Source: Candidatus Zhuqueibacterota bacterium (GTDB lineage: Bacteria > Zhuqueibacterota > Zhuqueibacteria > Residuimicrobiales > Krinioviventaceae). Taken from it: 7,945 nt of DNA. The stretch lies in contig RQOI01000317.1 of the NCBI GenBank assembly GCA_003854995.1, positions 1-7,945 of the forward strand, read 5' to 3'. Below the pieces are notes generated by a model. The model was not told the origin of the DNA, searched no databases, and saw only the letters and a list, made by a program, of their open reading frames with translations. A program made the position numbers and the translations under genes. This document shows positions 5,440 to 7,945 of this stretch, one piece after another; the first letter of the stretch is position 1, and each line of letters starts with the position of its first letter.

Positions 5440-6372
5440 ATGGCATTATCGAGCTCTCATTTGCTCGGTTTGGAGGGCGTGCCAGCTGCGGATATCACGA
5501 CGATTCTGAACACCGCGGAAAATATAAAGACAATATTCGATCGTCCTATTCCCAAAGTGCCCACTTTGCGCGGCATAACGGTTGTGAATCTGTTTTTCGA
5601 AGCGTCCACTCGCACGCGAATTTCATTCGAGCTTGCCGAAAAGAGATTGTCCGCCGACACGGTGAACTTTTCGACCTCCACCAGCTCGGTCAAAAAGGGT
5701 GAGACGCTCAAGGATACGGTGCGCAATATTGAAGCGATGAAAATAAACATGATCGTCGTCCGTCATTCGGCCGCCGGTGTGCCCTACTTTTTAACCCAGT
5801 GTACGGACGCAAACATCATCAACGCGGGTGACGGTCAACATGAGCATCCGACTCAGGCGCTTCTGGATATGATGACATTGCGAGAAAAATGGGGTCAGCT
5901 GGCCGGGAAAAAGGTGGCCATCATTGGTGATGTGATGCACAGCAGAGTGGCGGGATCAAATATTCGGGGACTTTTAACCATGGGCGCTGAGGTGATGGTC
6001 TGCGGGCCCAGGACGCTGATCCCGCCGGGGATGACAGAATTTGGGGCGAATGTCAGCTATAGTGTGGATGAGGCGATGCAATGGGCTGATGCCCTGAATG
6101 TCCTGCGCATTCAGCACGAACGACAGGAAAAGGGCTTGTTCCCGTCCATCCGCGAGTATCATGCCGAATTTGGCATCACGCGAGAACGGGTAGAGCGCGC
6201 CAAAAAAGAGCTGATCATCATGCACCCAGGTCCCATCAACCGAGGCGTGGAGATGGACAGTGATGTCGCTGACTCGGACGCCTCCATCATCCTGGAGCAG
6301 GTGACGAACGGCGTCGCTGTTCGCATGGCCGTACTCGTGCTGCTGAGCGGCATGGATACAGCGAACGAATGA
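5440..6372 (+). CDS. pyrB: Aspartate carbamoyltransferase catalytic subunit
   Basis: A 310-aa cytoplasmic enzyme joining carbamoyl phosphate and L-aspartate to form N-carbamoyl-L-aspartate, the committed step of UMP synthesis. The length is normal for a catalytic chain. Carbamoyl-phosphate domain: FFEASTRTRISFELAEKRL (52-70) with the STRTR loop (56-60), SSVKKGETLKDT (82-93) carrying the Lys that reaches the neighbouring active site, and HEHPTQALLD (134-143). Aspartate domain: VAIIGDVMHSRVAGSN (159-174), VLRIQHERQ (221-229) and HPGPINRGVE (262-271). All expected active-site residues appear present. GAGGAGG (5425-5431), inside the end of pyrR, is a strong ribosome site eight bases before the ATG, indicating tightly coupled translation. 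No pyrI regulatory-subunit gene is in the window; the downstream neighbour is an intact dihydroorotase, an arrangement seen where the two enzymes may associate. Confidence 0.97.
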   Translation: MALSSSHLLGLEGVPAADITTILNTAENIKTIFDRPIPKVPTLRGITVVNLFFEASTRTRISFELAEKRLSADTVNFSTSTSSVKKGETLKDTVRNIEAMKINMIVVRHSAAGVPYFLTQCTDANIINAGDGQHEHPTQALLDMMTLREKWGQLAGKKVAIIGDVMHSRVAGSNIRGLLTMGAEVMVCGPRTLIPPGMTEFGANVSYSVDEAMQWADALNVLRIQHERQEKGLFPSIREYHAEFGITRERVERAKKELIIMHPGPINRGVEMDSDVADSDASIILEQVTNGVAVRMAVLVLLSGMDTANE

Positions 6373-6410
6373 TCCGGCTGCCCAGTTTATTTTAATGAAA
6401 TCCATAAGAG

Positions 6411-7724
6411 ATGGACATGCACAAAGAAAAAGCAGATAACGTTTTGCTCGCCGGTGGAGAAATATTAAATCTCTCATCCGGCGAAACGAGTGCGCTCGAC
6501 ATTGTTCTGGCGAATGGCAAGATTGACCGCATCGGCAAGGTCGATGAAAAAGGCTTTCAGGGTGATGTTCATGACATCACGGGCCATCTCGTCGTGCCTG
6601 GGCTAATGGATATGCACGTGCATTTGCGTGAACCTGGCCGCGAGGATGCGGAGACAATTGCGACCGGATGCGCCGCGGCCATGGCAGGTGGATTCACCGC
6701 TGTCGCCTGCATGCCGAACACGACGCCGGCCATTGACACACAGGAAGTGGTGCGTTTCATCAGAAAAAAAGCCGAGAATGAGCTCGTCGATGTCTTTCCA
6801 ATCGCCGCGATCACCAAGGGTAGGCAAGGCAAAGAGATCACCGAAATGGCCGAGCTGGTGCGATCCGGCGCCGTCGCCTTTTCCGATGATGGCAATCCGG
6901 TCGTTGATGCGTCTGTCATGCGCCATGCGATGGAATACGCAAGTATGTACGATGCCCTTTTGATAGATCATTGCCAAGATCTCAATCTCTCGCATGGCGG
7001 CCACATGAACGAAGGAATCATGTCCACCAGGCTTGGCATCCCGGGCATTCCGAACGCTGCTGAGTCCATCCACATCAGCCGCGATATCGAGCTGGCCAGG
7101 TTGACCGGTGCACGGATTCACATCGCCCACCTGTCTGTCAAGGAAGGCGTTGAGCTCGTTCGTCGGGCAAAGGAGGATGGCCTTTACATCAGCTGCGAAG
7201 TCACACCGCATCATCTGCTCTTCACCGACGCTGATTTAAGGTCTTTTGACACCAACCTGAAGATGAATCCGCCGCTTCGCACTAAAGAGGATATTGCTGT
7301 TTTGGAGCAAGCCATCAAGGAAGGCGTCATCGATGTCTTTGCTTCGGATCATGCGCCGCATAGCATTGAAGAGAAGGATGTTGAATTCAACGCCGCTCCT
7401 TTTGGCATCATCGGCCTTGAGACTATGCTTGGCATCATCCTGCAGCAGGTTGTCAATCGCGGATTACTGTCGCTCGAGGCGGCGTTGACGAAAATGATTG
7501 TGACGCCGCGCGAGCTGCTTCGCATCCCGGTTCCGCAGATAAAAAGTGGTGAGCCGGCGAATCTCACCATTTTCAATCCTGGCAAAAGCTTCGTCTATCA
7601 TGTGAATCAATCGAAATCAAAATCTAAAAATGCGCCGTATGATGGTATGGAATTGCCGGGCGCCGTATACGGAGTGGTGAATCAGGGATGGATCTGGCGA
7701 GCCGACGAGGGCGAGCTCGATTAG
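6411..7724 (+). CDS. pyrC: Dihydroorotase, class I, catalytically intact
   Basis: A 437-aa amidohydrolase that cyclises N-carbamoyl-aspartate to dihydroorotate, the step after PyrB. All metal ligands of the active class are visible: HVHLREPG (69-76, His69 and His71), the FSDDG loop (157-161, the Asp ligand), His187 in LIDHCQD, His240 in IHIAHLS, and Asp313 in ASDHAPH. This separates it from the inactive pseudo-dihydroorotases that accompany PyrB in some bacteria. MPNTTPAIDT (101-110), MNPPLR (285-290) and GLETML (335-340) are further family blocks. The C-terminus is a little longer than needed and has a Ser/Lys stretch (399-406). Two in-frame ATGs, 6411 and 6417, compete: AAGAG (6406-6410) touches the first but lies six bases before the second, so 6417 may be the true start. 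It follows pyrB by 38 bases, in the same operon. Confidence 0.96.
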   Translation: MDMHKEKADNVLLAGGEILNLSSGETSALDIVLANGKIDRIGKVDEKGFQGDVHDITGHLVVPGLMDMHVHLREPGREDAETIATGCAAAMAGGFTAVACMPNTTPAIDTQEVVRFIRKKAENELVDVFPIAAITKGRQGKEITEMAELVRSGAVAFSDDGNPVVDASVMRHAMEYASMYDALLIDHCQDLNLSHGGHMNEGIMSTRLGIPGIPNAAESIHISRDIELARLTGARIHIAHLSVKEGVELVRRAKEDGLYISCEVTPHHLLFTDADLRSFDTNLKMNPPLRTKEDIAVLEQAIKEGVIDVFASDHAPHSIEEKDVEFNAAPFGIIGLETMLGIILQQVVNRGLLSLEAALTKMIVTPRELLRIPVPQIKSGEPANLTIFNPGKSFVYHVNQSKSKSKNAPYDGMELPGAVYGVVNQGWIWRADEGELD

Positions 7725-7750
7725 CGAGATCATTGGCCAAGGGCTTTTTT

Positions 7751-7770
7751 TTTGCCGCTGTTGCGGCAAA
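7751..7770 (+). terminator. Hairpin after pyrC, probable operon terminator
   Basis: TTTGCCGC (7751-7758) pairs perfectly with GCGGCAAA (7763-7770) around a TGTT loop, 26 bases past the pyrC stop. Only three T follow, then GTAAAAG. A nine-T run (7745-7753) precedes and partly forms the left arm; it could itself end transcription after a weak GCC/GGC stem at 7736-7744. One of the two probably closes the pyr operon. Confidence 0.55.
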
Positions 7771-7812
7771 TTTGTAAAAGGTCAGTTACTGGTAAGGAAG
7801 ATAAAACATCAA

Positions 7813-7886
7813 CACCAAGTCACAAAAACACAAAGCGTCACCAAGAAAAACTCTTATATTTTGGAGTCTTTGTATCTGTGCGTTTG
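7813..7886. repeat. Degenerate inverted repeat of the CACCAAG/CACAAAG type
   Basis: The left arm (7813-7845) is made of CACCAAG, CACAAAAACACAAAG and CACCAAG units. The right arm (7864-7886, GAGTCTTTGTATCTGTGCG then TTTG) is roughly its reverse complement, with an AT-rich centre. Similar A/C-rich intergenic elements are, to my recollection, scattered in many copies in genomes of Calditrichota-, Bacteroidota- and Desulfobacterota-like bacteria. No gene is supported in the rest of 7725-7945. Confidence 0.5.
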
Positions 7887-7945
7887 AAAAAGCTTATTCA
7901 GCTGCAATGATAAAAATTTAGAATTGAAATGAAATTTGCTTTAAA

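Noticed and set aside
5974..6477. Minus-strand open frame of 167 codons across the pyrB/pyrC junction
   Set aside because: It is antisense to two intact conserved enzymes; its His/Arg-rich composition is typical of antisense frames.
7813..7886. CRISPR-like or tandem repeat array
   Set aside because: The units are short, degenerate and arranged as an inverted pair, with no regular spacers.
7929..7945. ATG at 7929 reading MKFAL to the right edge
   Set aside because: It could begin a gene, but only five codons are visible, there is no ribosome site, and the upstream TTGAAA/GATAAA pair is spaced 19 bases and too close to the ATG.

Overview
The window reads as ordinary chromosome from a free-living bacterium of the FCB group (Calditrichota/KSB1, Ignavibacteriota or a relative). 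The main clue is a secreted seven-repeat beta-propeller protein with a C-terminal tail of the type IX secretion / FlgD-like kind (NYPNPFN motif, end KMLMVK). A sialate O-acetylesterase-type gene with a signal peptide and a short intergenic repeat of the CACCAAG/CACAAAG kind fit the same group. The phylum is an inference. Base composition looks close to half GC throughout, with AT-rich intergenic DNA and no sign of a recent insertion.

Layout, left to right. (1) A minus-strand gene for a secreted GQSNM-type carbohydrate esterase runs off the left edge (1-552). (2) Divergent from it is rarD, an EamA-family membrane transporter (719-1600). (3) After about 200 AT-rich bases holding two small palindromes comes a squalene/phytoene synthase (1803-2714). 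(4) A 213-base gap, with a 13-bp inverted repeat shared with the end of the synthase gene, leads to the secreted propeller protein (2928-4313). (5) A hairpin separates it from a convergent 114-aa hypothetical protein on the minus strand (4348-4692). (6) Divergent from that gene is a pyrimidine operon, pyrR-pyrB-pyrC (4882-7724), preceded by an intrinsic terminator that looks like an attenuator. (7) The last 221 bases hold a hairpin and a degenerate inverted repeat, with no supportable gene.

The only genes that clearly work together are the pyr genes: aspartate carbamoyltransferase and dihydroorotase carry out two consecutive steps of de novo UMP synthesis, and PyrR is their likely regulator and/or a uracil phosphoribosyltransferase. 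The other genes appear to be single units with unrelated roles in envelope, lipid and surface functions.

I found no convincing undescribed system. The items most worth a second look are the terminator and leader before pyrR, the paired palindromes before the squalene/phytoene synthase, the hypothetical protein facing the pyr operon, and the intergenic repeat at the right end.
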